Assembly (NCBI GenBank): GCA_965227255.1
Contig: CBDDFS010000007.1
Span: 17,785 to 81,784, forward strand
Origin: CBDDFS01 sp965227255
GTDB lineage: Bacteria; Bacteroidota; Bacteroidia; Flavobacteriales_E; Vicingaceae
Length of the DNA: 64,000 nucleotides
Direction: 5' to 3'
How positions within the stretch are numbered: the stretch's first letter is position 1; the number at the start of each line of letters is the position of its first letter. The notes under the pieces are model-generated. The model made no database searches, was not told the DNA's origin, and saw only the letters and a program-made list of their open reading frames with translations. A program made the translations under genes and the position numbers. Positions 1 through 8,983 of the stretch are shown one piece after another.

Positions 1-526
1 CAATTTTAATCTTTTCACCCTCGTTGATGAATAAAGGAACATTTACTTCTGCACCCGTCTCTACTTTTGCAGGTTTCAGAGTATTTGTCGCTGTATCCCC
101 TTTTATTCCGGGTTCTGTGTAGGTTACTTCCAACTCAACAAAAGGCGGAAGTTCACATGATATCGGCATGTCTTCATCGGCGAAAACCAGGATATTCACA
201 TTGTTTCCTTCCTTTAAGAACTGAGGTGCATTGATCAAATGCTCTTCGATTGTCAATTGCTCAAAGGTATTTTGGTCCATGAAGTGATAACCCATGTCAT
301 CACTATACAAAAACTGATACTCACGATTTTCAATTCTTACTGTTTCAACTTTCACACCCGCTGTGAAGGTGTTGTCGATCACCCTTCCCGTCTTAATGTT
401 TTTAAGTTTAGTCCGAACGAAAGCCGGTCCTTTACCCGGTTTCACATGTTGAAATTCAGTAATAGTGTACAGATCGTTATTGTATTTAATACAAAGTCCG
501 TTCTTAAAATCTGCTGTAGAGGCCAT
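1..526 (-). CDS. efp: Elongation factor P, C-terminal end cut by window edge
   Basis: EF-P binds the ribosome between the P and E sites and relieves stalling at proline runs. The reverse complement from the ATG at 526 reads MASTADFKNGLCIKYNNDLY and continues through KPGKGPAFVRTKLKNI (KOW-like domain I with the KPGKG tip, the site modified in many species) and YSDDMGYHFMD, into the OB domains (GNNVNILVFADEDMPISCEL). About 175 of the usual ~188 residues are present and the stop lies outside the window. It is the last visible gene of a minus-strand run after lpxA and an ABC ATPase. A possible -7 element, TAGATTTG on the minus strand (546-553), lies about 20 bases before the start, so efp may have its own promoter. 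Confidence 0.95.
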   Translation of the reverse strand, partial: MASTADFKNGLCIKYNNDLYTITEFQHVKPGKGPAFVRTKLKNIKTGRVIDNTFTAGVKVETVRIENREYQFLYSDDMGYHFMDQNTFEQLTIEEHLINAPQFLKEGNNVNILVFADEDMPISCELPPFVELEVTYTEPGIKGDTATNTLKPAKVETGAEVNVPLFINEGEKIKI

Positions 527-545
527 AAAGTAATTTAATGTGGTT

Positions 546-553
546 CAAATCTA
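546..553 (-). promoter_or_regulatory. Possible Bacteroidota -7 element upstream of efp
   Basis: The minus strand reads TAGATTTG, an exact match to the Bacteroidota -7 consensus TAnnTTTG, about 20 bases before the efp ATG. No TTG sits at the expected -33 spacing. The spacer instead contains a doubled heptamer (AGTTGAC twice on the plus strand, 563-576). The element is short and can occur by chance. Confidence 0.35.
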
Positions 554-601
554 ATATTTATTAGTTGACAGTTGACCGTAATATATTGTCCGTCAAAAGA
601 C

Positions 602-1222
602 TTAGATTGTTGTATTTAAATTATATACGTGATCGCAAAAATGGTATTCCTGTTCAGTGTGATTGGAACAAACAACCACGGATCTATCTTCAGTAAAATC
701 AGTGATCATTTGAGTATACCAGTTTTTTCCTTTTTCATCCAGATTCGACAGTGGTTCGTCAAGAAAAAGAAACTGAGAATCTGTTGCAATAGCCAGACCC
801 AGTTTCAAACGTTGTTTCATACCTGAAGAGAAATTCGAAATTTGTTTTTCCGCATGATCTTCGAGATACATTAAGGAAATCAGGTCTTGTTTTTTCAATC
901 CCTTGCGCAACTTCTTGAACTTCAAGTGAACATCAATCATCTCATTCAAGGTGAGTTGTTCGAAAAGTTGAACATAGGGCGCGGCGAATGAAATTTTCTC
1001 ATACACCTTTGATGCGTCAATAGTATCACCTGAAAAAGAATACTTGACCTCACCTTCACTTGGAATGCTCACTCCGCTCAATATTTGCAGGAGAGTGGAT
1101 TTCCCTGAACCATTCTCGCCCAGAATAACATAATTGTTACCGGGTGAAAATGAAAAATTCAGCCCACGGAATATCCATCTATTCCGGAATTTTTTACCGA
1201 CACTAATTAATTCAATTTTCAA
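602..1222 (-). CDS. Stand-alone ABC transporter ATP-binding protein
   Basis: A 206-residue single ABC nucleotide-binding domain with Walker A GENGSGKST (K41), signature FSSGMKQRLKLG, Walker B FLFLDEPLSNLD and switch histidine in CSNHTEQE. There are no membrane segments, and no permease gene is adjacent, so its partner and substrate are unknown. The start is TTG: the position-1222 codon reads TTG on the minus strand, there is no in-frame ATG upstream, and the next Met lies far beyond Walker A. It follows lpxA by 8 bases and precedes efp. A lipid A or cell-envelope role would be only a guess from position. Confidence 0.88.
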   Translation of the reverse strand: MKIELISVGKKFRNRWIFRGLNFSFSPGNNYVILGENGSGKSTLLQILSGVSIPSEGEVKYSFSGDTIDASKVYEKISFAAPYVQLFEQLTLNEMIDVHLKFKKLRKGLKKQDLISLMYLEDHAEKQISNFSSGMKQRLKLGLAIATDSQFLFLDEPLSNLDEKGKNWYTQMITDFTEDRSVVVCSNHTEQEYHFCDHVYNLNTTI

Positions 1223-1230
1223 GGAGATCT

Positions 1231-2004
1231 CTAAAAAGGTCCTCTGATCACACCTTTGTCCGATTCTTTAATGAAATCTACGATTTCAGTTTTGAATCGA
1301 CCCTCGGCAATATCCGACTCAACTTCTTTCAAAGCGTTCGACATATTTATGCCTTTCACGTAGAGGATTCTGTAAATATCTTCTATGGCCTTGACATCAT
1401 CATCGGAATATCCCCTTCTTCGCAATCCAATGGAATTGATGCCGGCATAACTAAGTGGTTCTCGCGCAGCTTTCACATAAGGTGGCACATTCTTTCTAAC
1501 AAGTGATCCGCCGGTTATAAAGGAGTGAGCGCCGATTCTCACGAATTGTTGCACAGCTACCAGGCCTTCGAGAATGGAAAAGTCTTCAATAGTCACATGA
1601 CCGGCAATGGTAGCATTATTGGCTAGTATAACATTGCTTCCAACAAAGGCGTCGTGCGCAAGGTGAGAATAGGCCATAACCAGGGAATTGCTTCCCAATA
1701 CCGTTTTCATTCGATCGGAAGTTCCTTTGTTAATGGTCACACATTCTCTGACCGTCGTATTATCCCCCACTTCAGCTGTAGTCTTTTCTCCCTTGTATTT
1801 AAGATCTTGAGGTATGGCGGAAATAACAGCACCGGGAAAGATTCGACAATTCTTACCAATCCTGGCACCATCCATGATGGTCACGTTTGGTCCGATCCAT
1901 GTTCCATCTCCAATCTCAACATCTTCAGAGATGCTGGAGAATGACTCTACAACAACGTTTTCTCCCAGACGAGCTTTTGGATGTATATCATTCATCTTCG
2001 CCAT
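1231..2004 (-). CDS. lpxA: Acyl-ACP--UDP-N-acetylglucosamine O-acyltransferase (LpxA)
   Basis: LpxA transfers a hydroxyacyl chain from ACP to the 3-OH of UDP-GlcNAc, the first step of lipid A synthesis, in the cytoplasm. The 257-residue protein has the left-handed beta-helix hexapeptide pattern from about residue 8 to 190 (IGDGTWIGPNV, IGKNCRIFPG). The SHLAHD segment holds His114 and His117, equivalent to E. coli His122 and the catalytic His125. The C-terminal helical part follows (GLRRRGYSDDDVKAIEDIYR). Length is close to the family norm. It starts 5 bases after the lpxC/fabZ stop, so the two are co-transcribed. Confidence 0.96.
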   Translation of the reverse strand: MAKMNDIHPKARLGENVVVESFSSISEDVEIGDGTWIGPNVTIMDGARIGKNCRIFPGAVISAIPQDLKYKGEKTTAEVGDNTTVRECVTINKGTSDRMKTVLGSNSLVMAYSHLAHDAFVGSNVILANNATIAGHVTIEDFSILEGLVAVQQFVRIGAHSFITGGSLVRKNVPPYVKAAREPLSYAGINSIGLRRRGYSDDDVKAIEDIYRILYVKGINMSNALKEVESDIAEGRFKTEIVDFIKESDKGVIRGPF

Positions 2005-2009
2005 CTACC

Positions 2010-3401
2010 TTATTTTTCTTTTACAATCTGTGCCATCAATTCTCCTTCGGCTACAACTTTATCACGAACATAAGCTTCTGCTTTCATGTGGCAAATTCCC
2101 CTTCGGATATCCTGAAGTAATTCTAGATGGAATACCAGAGTATCTCCAGGCACGACTTTTTGTTTGAATTTAACCTTATCTATTTTCATGAAATAAGTCA
2201 GGTAATTCTCAGGGTCATCAACCGTATTCAGAGCAAGGATTCCACCAGTCTGAGCCATGGCCTCAACAATGAGCACACCGGGCATTACCGGAGAACTGGG
2301 AAAGTGTCCCTGGAAAAAATTCTCGGTAAATGTCACATTCTTCACTCCTACAACATGTGTCTTGCTGAGCTCAATGATCTTATCGACCAATAGAAAAGGA
2401 TGTCGATGAGGAAGGAGCTGCTCAATGCCTGCTATATCATAAAGAGGCTCGACATTCAGATCAAACTTAGGAATGGATGTTTTTTCTTCTTCTTTTATGC
2501 GCTGCTTGATCAGTTTCGCAAAGTCAGTATTACCCTTATGACCCGGTCGAGCCGCAAGAATATGCGCTTTGATCGGTCTGCCTACCAGAGCAATGTCTCC
2601 AACTATATCGAGTAGTTTATGTCGTGCCGGTTCATTTTGAAAAATCAACTTCGTTGTATTCAAAACGCCCGTTTCTTTAATTTGAATATGAGGTTTGCCC
2701 AATAAGTCCGCAAGCTCATCTAATTTCTCCTGGGGCATTAATTTGTCGACAAGCACAATTGCATTATCAAGATCACCCCCTTTTATTAGATTATTCTTCG
2801 CCAGGTATTCAAGTTCTCTCAGAAAGACAAAGGTTCGACACTTTGAGATCTCTGATTCAAACTCACCCATGTGGTACATGGAAGCATGTTGTGTTCCCAG
2901 AATCAGGGAGTTATAATCGACCATAACTGTTACTCTGAACTCGTCCTGAGGAACAGCAAGCATTTCACAATGCTTTTCTTCGTCTTCATATGTCAGGTTT
3001 TCTGTCAGGACATAATAATTCTTGTCGGCCTTCTGCTCTACAATTCCAACCTTTTTAATACCGTCAACAAAATACCCTGCGCTTCCATCAAGAATAGGAA
3101 CTTCAGGTCCATCAACCTGGATCAAAACATTATCGAGACCCATTCCATAAAGCGCTGCCAGGGCATGCTCAACTGTGTAAACCCTTGCTCCATTATCTTC
3201 AATCGTTGTACCTCTCGATGTATCGATCACATTGTCAACATCTGCTTTTACTCTTGGATTACCTTCCAGATCGGTTCTTTCAAACCAGTAACCGGTATTT
3301 TCATCTGCCGGTTTGAATGTAATATTTGCTTCTTCCCCCGTATGAAGTCCAACTCCTTTCAAGCTGAATTCCTTCGCCAGCGTGCACTGCTTATCACTCA
3401 T
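2010..3401 (-). CDS. lpxC/fabZ: Bifunctional UDP-3-O-acyl-GlcNAc deacetylase / 3-hydroxyacyl-ACP dehydratase (LpxC-FabZ fusion)
   Basis: A 463-residue fusion. Residues 1 to about 300 are LpxC, the zinc deacetylase that commits the cell to lipid A: the zinc ligand His79 lies in VEHALAALYG, and RHKLLDIVGD supplies the other His and Asp ligands. Residues about 315-460 are FabZ, the hotdog-fold dehydratase of fatty acid elongation, with LLPHRHPFLLVDKI and the catalytic His in GHFPSSPVMPGVL, followed by EAMAQTGG. This fusion is characteristic of Bacteroidota and related phyla and joins two enzymes that compete for hydroxyacyl-ACP. The start overlaps the lpxD stop by 8 bases, indicating translational coupling. 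Confidence 0.97.
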   Translation of the reverse strand: MSDKQCTLAKEFSLKGVGLHTGEEANITFKPADENTGYWFERTDLEGNPRVKADVDNVIDTSRGTTIEDNGARVYTVEHALAALYGMGLDNVLIQVDGPEVPILDGSAGYFVDGIKKVGIVEQKADKNYYVLTENLTYEDEEKHCEMLAVPQDEFRVTVMVDYNSLILGTQHASMYHMGEFESEISKCRTFVFLRELEYLAKNNLIKGGDLDNAIVLVDKLMPQEKLDELADLLGKPHIQIKETGVLNTTKLIFQNEPARHKLLDIVGDIALVGRPIKAHILAARPGHKGNTDFAKLIKQRIKEEEKTSIPKFDLNVEPLYDIAGIEQLLPHRHPFLLVDKIIELSKTHVVGVKNVTFTENFFQGHFPSSPVMPGVLIVEAMAQTGGILALNTVDDPENYLTYFMKIDKVKFKQKVVPGDTLVFHLELLQDIRRGICHMKAEAYVRDKVVAEGELMAQIVKEK

Positions 3402-4443
3402 TTTCTTCCTTGAAATTTTTCTTGAATTTTTTCTCCAGGTCGGTCAATCGACCAACGATCTTGGTGAGTCCTCTGAAATAAACATAGGCTCTGTTGTACT
3501 CTGAATACCTGAATGCCGGTGATCCCTGCACAATTTCATTATCGTCAACACTCGAAATGATTCCTGACTGTGCGGCAATTTTCACATTGTCTCCTATGGT
3601 AACATGACCAGTTATTCCAACTTGTCCGCCAAACATGCAATTTTTGCCAACCTTGGTTGAACCGGCAATACCAACCTGAGCCGCCATCACTGAATTCTCA
3701 CCTATTTCAACATTATGAGCAATCTGAACAAGGTTGTCGAGCTTGACCCCTTTTCTTATGATGGTTGAGCCCATGGTGGCTCTGTCGATGGTTGTATTGC
3801 AGCCCACGTCTACATGATCTTCTATGACTACATTACCGATCTGTGGTACTTTCTTGTATTCGTTTTCGCTATTTGGACTAAATCCAAAGCCATCTCCTCC
3901 AATAATGGCTCCGCTGTGAATTACACAATCAGATCCTATTTTGCAATCGAGGTAAATATTTACACCTGGATAAATGATGGTATTATCTCCAATTTTCACA
4001 TTGTCACCAATGAAGCAATTCGGATAGATCTTGGTGTTATTTCCAATATGTGCATTTTGGCCAATGTAACTGCCGGCACCGATGTAGACGCCTTCCCCTA
4101 ACTTCGCACTTTCTGCAACACTGGCTCCATTTTCAATGCCATCACGATAATGTTTGGCCGTATCATACATTTCAAGAAGTTTTCCGAAACTCCCGTATGC
4201 ATCTGCCACTCGAATAAGAGTCGTACCACCGTTGATTTCTTTTTCGGCTTTGAAGTCCTCCTGAACAATGACGATTGAGGCGTTCGTCGAGTAGATGTAT
4301 TGAGTATATGCCGGGTTGGCAAGGAAGGTCAAACTCCCTGTGGTACCCTCTTCAATTTTTGATAGCTTGTCTACTTCTACAGAAGCATCTCCTTCTACTT
4401 TTCCTCCAAGAATCTCCGCTATCTGGCCGGCCGAAAATTTCAT
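3394..4443 (-). CDS. lpxD: UDP-3-O-acylglucosamine N-acyltransferase (LpxD)
   Basis: LpxD adds the N-linked hydroxyacyl chain to UDP-3-O-acyl-glucosamine, after LpxC. The 349-residue protein has the N-terminal uridine-binding domain (about 1-100), the hexapeptide beta-helix (about 105-310), the GGDGFGF segment and the catalytic His243 in LVQIAHNVEIG. It is the first gene of the lipid A block, followed by the overlapping lpxC/fabZ and then lpxA. The C-terminus is a lysine-rich helix (LEKKFKKNFK). The 125 bases upstream are AT-rich and hold no convincing promoter. Confidence 0.96.
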   Translation of the reverse strand: MKFSAGQIAEILGGKVEGDASVEVDKLSKIEEGTTGSLTFLANPAYTQYIYSTNASIVIVQEDFKAEKEINGGTTLIRVADAYGSFGKLLEMYDTAKHYRDGIENGASVAESAKLGEGVYIGAGSYIGQNAHIGNNTKIYPNCFIGDNVKIGDNTIIYPGVNIYLDCKIGSDCVIHSGAIIGGDGFGFSPNSENEYKKVPQIGNVVIEDHVDVGCNTTIDRATMGSTIIRKGVKLDNLVQIAHNVEIGENSVMAAQVGIAGSTKVGKNCMFGGQVGITGHVTIGDNVKIAAQSGIISSVDDNEIVQGSPAFRYSEYNRAYVYFRGLTKIVGRLTDLEKKFKKNFKEENE

Positions 4444-4568
4444 GGCTCAAAAGTAGAAAATTTTAAAGGTGGATAAAAGCCGATTTGAGGAGTTTTAAAC
4501 ATTTGATTATCAGCATAAAAAAAGACTCCAACACTAAGCCAACCGCCGATTTCAGCCAAATTTGATCT

Positions 4569-5045
4569 TCAAGGCACCGGATTTCTTTTCCATGTTACTT
4601 TGATGGTTTTGAGTTTATGGCTGTCTGAACTGACATCATAATGCGCTTCAAAGTCATTCTTCAAATAGAATCCGAGTGGAGATTTATATGGCCTTCCATC
4701 CCATAATTCATAGGCATCTTCTACAACGATCCAGCCGTTTAATAGCTCATTCTTTTTTTTGCAACGATCCAGAAATTCTGACCCTATACCTTTATTCTGA
4801 AACCTGGAATCAATGATCATCACAAACCAGTGCTCATCGTCGCGATCAAAATCACAAAACCAGGCCATTATTTCATTTTCCTCATTAAGACAAAAAATGT
4901 GGGCAGGATTGATCAATTTATTGAGATAGTCAGAAGTATCGCGAAAACTGGAATGTGATATGATGCTCGGATATTCTGAATTCCAGAGCTCCCTGATTCT
5001 CTTGATTTCACTGTCTTCAAGTGAGGATTTTTCGATGAATTTCAT
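4569..5045 (-). CDS. GNAT-family N-acetyltransferase
   Basis: A 158-residue cytosolic protein of the GNAT acetyltransferase fold. The acetyl-CoA binding segment is visible as SRFQNKGIGSEFLDRCKK (Q/RxxGxG/A type), preceded by a strand (HWFVMIID) and followed by a conserved-looking YKSPLGFYLKNDF, the usual C-terminal GFY motif. The acceptor substrate cannot be told from sequence. It overlaps the upstream membrane-protein gene by 4 bases (ATGA), making it the third member of a tightly coupled minus-strand trio with the HD-domain gene. Confidence 0.8.
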   Translation of the reverse strand: MKFIEKSSLEDSEIKRIRELWNSEYPSIISHSSFRDTSDYLNKLINPAHIFCLNEENEIMAWFCDFDRDDEHWFVMIIDSRFQNKGIGSEFLDRCKKKNELLNGWIVVEDAYELWDGRPYKSPLGFYLKNDFEAHYDVSSDSHKLKTIKVTWKRNPVP

Positions 5046-6127
5046 GAATTCTCCTGTCTGTGTCTGGCAATATGCAGACTACCAATGATCAACCTTTTAT
5101 TCTCAATGTCTTTCGAAGAATTTGTTTCGAACTCATTTTTAACCATTTTTATGAGTTCATCCATTGGTATGGTGCTGCATTTTGGATTTTCTATATTCTG
5201 GAGGAAGTATTTGAAGGCTCCTCGAGGTTGCGTCAAGTCGGGCACGCCGTGATTCAGCATGGCTGCATCATTTTCAAGGATCAGGAAAATGACCTTGTTT
5301 GTCAATGATCTATATGGCTCTTTTTCTTTAGGATCAAGCAGTCCGATAAAGACAGCTATATCCTGATGATAAACAAAGGTATTAACCGTGTCATCTCCCG
5401 AATAATAATACCCCCTTTTTGTTGGGTGATAGAATTTGTCAAGAATATGTTTATGCATCCTATACTTCGAATTCGTAATTGTATCGTATTTGAAATCACA
5501 AGGATTTTCTGTGTTGTCATCATTCATAGCATGGTCCGAACCTTTAAGGTCCAATTGGTTCTGACTTAGAAATAATCCCAGAGGTTCAGGATCATATATG
5601 CTCTTATACAATTGCACATTGAAATCATGTCGATTCTCCAAAACTAAAAATGCCGCCTCTCTTCCAAATCTGCCGGTATCCAACTCAGTAAAAAATACGG
5701 TATCCGATGATAAGCGGTACTTCCCTACAGTCATCCCATGGCCAAAGCAAACATCATTGATGCTAAAGGTGCTATCATCATACAATGTGACGGATGTTCT
5801 GCAATTCGCCCCCCCCTCTCTTGTAGCATAGAATATAGATTCGGCACTTGAATGAGAGTGCCTAATGAATCCAAAAGGAAAAAAAATGGTGGATAGAATT
5901 ACAAACAGCAATATTAAAGACTGAATATTCCTGTGCTTGTTCTGGAAACTTTCCATGAGTCCACTAACAAACTGTCCGAGAAGAATAATGACCAAAATGA
6001 AAAGAAAAATGATGAGGAGCATATAGATCAAAAAACCATATGGTCCGGTATCTTTTTCCCAAATTCCGGCAGTCTGAATAATGAAAAAGAAAAGCAGGGA
6101 AACTATGCTGATCCACCACTTTTTCAT
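5042..6127 (-). CDS. Unknown membrane protein with three N-terminal transmembrane helices
   Basis: I do not recognise this 361-residue protein. Three hydrophobic helices fill the first ~90 residues (WWISIVSLLFFFIIQTAGI; GFLIYMLLIIFLFILVIILL; SLILLFVILSTIFFPFGFI). A soluble domain of about 270 residues follows, with several cysteines (GGANCRTSVTLYD, NDVCFGHG, NPCDFKYD) and a loosely repeated beta-strand pattern, probably on the outer face of the inner membrane. Both ends are coupled by 4-base ATGA overlaps, to the HD-domain gene upstream and the GNAT gene downstream, which suggests a shared but unknown process. Confidence 0.7.
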   Translation of the reverse strand: MKKWWISIVSLLFFFIIQTAGIWEKDTGPYGFLIYMLLIIFLFILVIILLGQFVSGLMESFQNKHRNIQSLILLFVILSTIFFPFGFIRHSHSSAESIFYATREGGANCRTSVTLYDDSTFSINDVCFGHGMTVGKYRLSSDTVFFTELDTGRFGREAAFLVLENRHDFNVQLYKSIYDPEPLGLFLSQNQLDLKGSDHAMNDDNTENPCDFKYDTITNSKYRMHKHILDKFYHPTKRGYYYSGDDTVNTFVYHQDIAVFIGLLDPKEKEPYRSLTNKVIFLILENDAAMLNHGVPDLTQPRGAFKYFLQNIENPKCSTIPMDELIKMVKNEFETNSSKDIENKRLIIGSLHIARHRQENS

Positions 6128-7359
6128 GATACAATCTTAGGGTGACAAAGAAAGTGTTTCTCCACAGGTTCCGACAAAGCGGATACACTTGATTTATCGG
6201 CAGCTTCAGTAACATCGACCACCTTCCCGTTTCTCAACAAAATATTAATCCTTTCAAATCGCGGATTGTAGGTGTTGTTTTCGATGGCCCCGGTAAAGAT
6301 GAAATAATTGAGCTCCTCGCCCGAGACTTCAAGTTTGGATTTGAATTTCTCTTTCAGTTCATTGACCTGGTCAATATCAAACGGCACATCCTGGAGTTTG
6401 ATCTTGAATAATCTTCTGTTCACGAAATTCGTTGCAAGCGTCGACAGAACTTTGTCTTCGTGATCCATCCACTCCTTGATTGAAATAAAAACATCGTTAT
6501 CATCGAGTTTGGCAAATTCTTTTATCACTTTCGGGTCTTCTTTGATTTCTTCCAAAGTCAGCTCATTATACAAGAAAAAACGAAGGGCCTTACTGGCAAA
6601 TAAATCACTTCCGGACTTTGCCAATTCCTTAGCTCTCCTCATTATATTAATGAGTAGTTTCTCGGAAGAAACAACTGTTTTGTGCAGGTAAACCTGCCAG
6701 TACATAAGTCGACGTGCGATCAGAAATTTTTCAATTGAATAAATCCCTTTCACCTCAACGGCTAATTCATTGTTTACCACATTGAACATAGAGATGATTC
6801 TATCCGTACTGATCACTCCTTCACTCACTCCTGTGTAAAAACTGTCCCTTTTCAAATAGTCAAGGCGATCCACATCAAGCTGGCTGGAAACCAATTGATG
6901 AAGAAATTTCTTAGGATGTTTACCTTCAAATATTTCAATAGCCTCGTTCAACATTCCACTATGCTCCTTATTGAAATGATGCATGAAAAGAGTTGATAAG
7001 GACTCATGATGCATATCGGGAGCAAGAATGTATTCCAGAGAATGTGAATACGGACCATGACCAACGTCGTGGAGGAGAATAGCCAAACAGGCTGAGTTCA
7101 GCTCTGAATCACTAATATCATGGCCTTTAGCCCTCAAAACGAGTATGGCCTGATACATCAGATGCATGGCGCCAAGCGCATGATGAAAACGTGTATGAAG
7201 GGCACCCGGATAGACCAAATGAGAAGATCCCAATTGCTTTATTCTTCTCAATCGTTGAAAGTAGGCATGCTCAATAATTTCAAAGCATTCTTTGCTCGGA
7301 ATGGAGATAAAACCGTAAACCGGATCATTAAATATTTTCTGCTGAAAGTTTATCTTCAA
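6124..7359 (-). CDS. HD-domain phosphohydrolase, dNTPase/SAMHD1-like
   Basis: A 411-residue member of the dGTPase-like HD superfamily. The metal site is visible as RFHHALG (His59/60), LLHDVGHGPYSH (His97-Asp98) and DVDRLDYLKRDSFYTG, which carries the distal aspartate. The family hydrolyses phosphoesters, often dNTPs; the substrate here is unknown. The start is TTG at 7359: no in-frame ATG precedes the conserved FNDPVYGFI segment and the next Met is after the first motif. It is divergent from porX with 72 bases between starts and heads the trio with the membrane protein and GNAT. The lpxD block lies just beyond on the same strand. Confidence 0.88.
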   Translation of the reverse strand: MKINFQQKIFNDPVYGFISIPSKECFEIIEHAYFQRLRRIKQLGSSHLVYPGALHTRFHHALGAMHLMYQAILVLRAKGHDISDSELNSACLAILLHDVGHGPYSHSLEYILAPDMHHESLSTLFMHHFNKEHSGMLNEAIEIFEGKHPKKFLHQLVSSQLDVDRLDYLKRDSFYTGVSEGVISTDRIISMFNVVNNELAVEVKGIYSIEKFLIARRLMYWQVYLHKTVVSSEKLLINIMRRAKELAKSGSDLFASKALRFFLYNELTLEEIKEDPKVIKEFAKLDDNDVFISIKEWMDHEDKVLSTLATNFVNRRLFKIKLQDVPFDIDQVNELKEKFKSKLEVSGEELNYFIFTGAIENNTYNPRFERINILLRNGKVVDVTEAADKSSVSALSEPVEKHFLCHPKIVS

Positions 7360-7431
7360 GATTGGCCTATTTTTGTGTCAAACAATAATACAGAAACAGG
7401 TCCGTATTAATTGCGTATAGATTCATAAAAG

Positions 7432-8982
7432 ATGTCAAAAGTTAAAATCCTCTGGGCCGACGACGAGATCGAAATGCTCAAACCCCATGTACTATTTCTC
7501 GAAGATAAGGGATACGATGTATCGACCACCAGTAGTGGAGATCACGCCCTTGAAATGATCGATTCGGAGCGTTTCGATATCATGTTACTAGATGAGAATA
7601 TGCCTGGACTATCAGGTCTTGAAACCCTTGAAAGAGTCAAATCACTTCAACCCGGTATGCCCGTTATCATGATTACCAAAAGCGAGGAAGAGTCGATCAT
7701 GGAAGAAGCCATTGGAAGTAAAATTTCAGACTATCTCATAAAGCCTGTTAATCCGAATCAGATTCTTTTGTCATTGAAAAAGAATCTTGACACTTCCAGA
7801 CTTGTGAGCGAGAAGACGGCTTCTGATTACCAGCTCGAATTCAGGAATATTGGAATGATGTTGAACGACCGACTTGATCATGATGAATGGGCCGACATCT
7901 ATAAGAAGCTTGTACACTGGGAATTGGAACTCGACAAAACCGAAGAACTCGGCATGGAGGAAGTTCTCCTGATGCAGAAATCTGAGGCCAACCAACAATT
8001 CGGACGTTTCATCGAGGATAATTATGCGGGATGGTTGAGTGGCGGTCAGGATGGTCCCGTCATGTCTCACACATTGTTCAGAAAAGAAGTTCTTCCTATG
8101 GTTAAGAAAGGCGAAAGTTTATACTTCGTAATCATCGATAACCTTCGTTTTGATCAATGGAAAACACTGGAGCCAATCATTTCAGAATACTTCTGGGTAG
8201 ACCGCGAAGATTCATTCTACAGCATTCTTCCAACAACAACCCAATACAGCAGGAATGCCATTTTTGCCGGTTTGATGCCGTCGGAGATTGAGACGAAATA
8301 TCCTAACATGTGGCTCAACGATGATGAAAAAGGTGGAAAAAACAATTACGAGAAAGACCTGCTTGAAGAGCAATTGAAAAGATTGGGATTGAATGTACAA
8401 TTCTCTTATAACAAAGTATTGAACATTAATTACGGGAAGAAACTTGTAGAGAGGATTCCCAATATGATGAACAATCCACTGAACGTCATCATTTACAACT
8501 TCGTGGATATGCTTTCACATGCCAGAACGGATACCGAGATCATCAGGGAATTGGCGAGTGATGAGTCGGCATATAGATCTGTAACTCAATCCTGGTTTGA
8601 ACATTCACCCCTTCTTGAAGCACTTAGAGAAATATCTCGAAGAAAAGGTAAAGTGATCCTGGCAACAGACCACGGTTCGGTATTGGTTAAAGAACCCGTG
8701 AAGATCATTGGTGATCGCGAAACGAATTCAAACCTGCGTTACAAGCAAGGCAAGAACCTTAATTACGATCAGAAAAAGGTAATGGAAGTAAGAAAACCTG
8801 AATCCATTTACCTACCTAAGGTCAATGTAAGTCAGTCCTTCGTTTTTGCCAAAGAGGATCAATTCTTCGCTTATCCGAACAATTACAATCACTATGTTAA
8901 GTATTACAAAGATACCTTCCAGCATGGTGGTGCTTCACTTGAAGAGATGATCATTCCTTTGATTCAACTTAGTCCAAAGTAA
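7432..8982 (+). CDS. porX: T9SS response regulator PorX (receiver + PglZ domain)
   Basis: PorX regulates the type IX secretion system with the membrane kinase PorY and a sigma factor. The 516 residues comprise a receiver domain (1 to ~120) with acidic pocket ADDE, phosphoacceptor Asp54 in MLLDENMPG and MITKS, a helical linker, and a PglZ domain (about 200-516) of the alkaline-phosphatase fold. That domain shows the expected metal-binding segments VIIDNLRFDQW, LATDHGSVLV and FQHGGASLEEM. Known PorX proteins are near 518 residues with this architecture. It is followed after 1 base by tsaE and then the ald homologue. PorY is not in this window. Confidence 0.95.
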   Translation: MSKVKILWADDEIEMLKPHVLFLEDKGYDVSTTSSGDHALEMIDSERFDIMLLDENMPGLSGLETLERVKSLQPGMPVIMITKSEEESIMEEAIGSKISDYLIKPVNPNQILLSLKKNLDTSRLVSEKTASDYQLEFRNIGMMLNDRLDHDEWADIYKKLVHWELELDKTEELGMEEVLLMQKSEANQQFGRFIEDNYAGWLSGGQDGPVMSHTLFRKEVLPMVKKGESLYFVIIDNLRFDQWKTLEPIISEYFWVDREDSFYSILPTTTQYSRNAIFAGLMPSEIETKYPNMWLNDDEKGGKNNYEKDLLEEQLKRLGLNVQFSYNKVLNINYGKKLVERIPNMMNNPLNVIIYNFVDMLSHARTDTEIIRELASDESAYRSVTQSWFEHSPLLEALREISRRKGKVILATDHGSVLVKEPVKIIGDRETNSNLRYKQGKNLNYDQKKVMEVRKPESIYLPKVNVSQSFVFAKEDQFFAYPNNYNHYVKYYKDTFQHGGASLEEMIIPLIQLSPK

Positions 8983-8983
8983 A

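Noticed and set aside
2871..3413. 180-codon plus-strand open frame opposite the LpxC part of lpxC/fabZ
   Set aside because: It is fully antisense to a conserved enzyme gene, and its translation has no recognisable domain or signal.
4448..4455. TAnnTTTG match before lpxD
   Set aside because: It lies only about 4 bases from the start codon and has no -33 TTG; such 5-base-constrained matches are expected by chance in AT-rich DNA.
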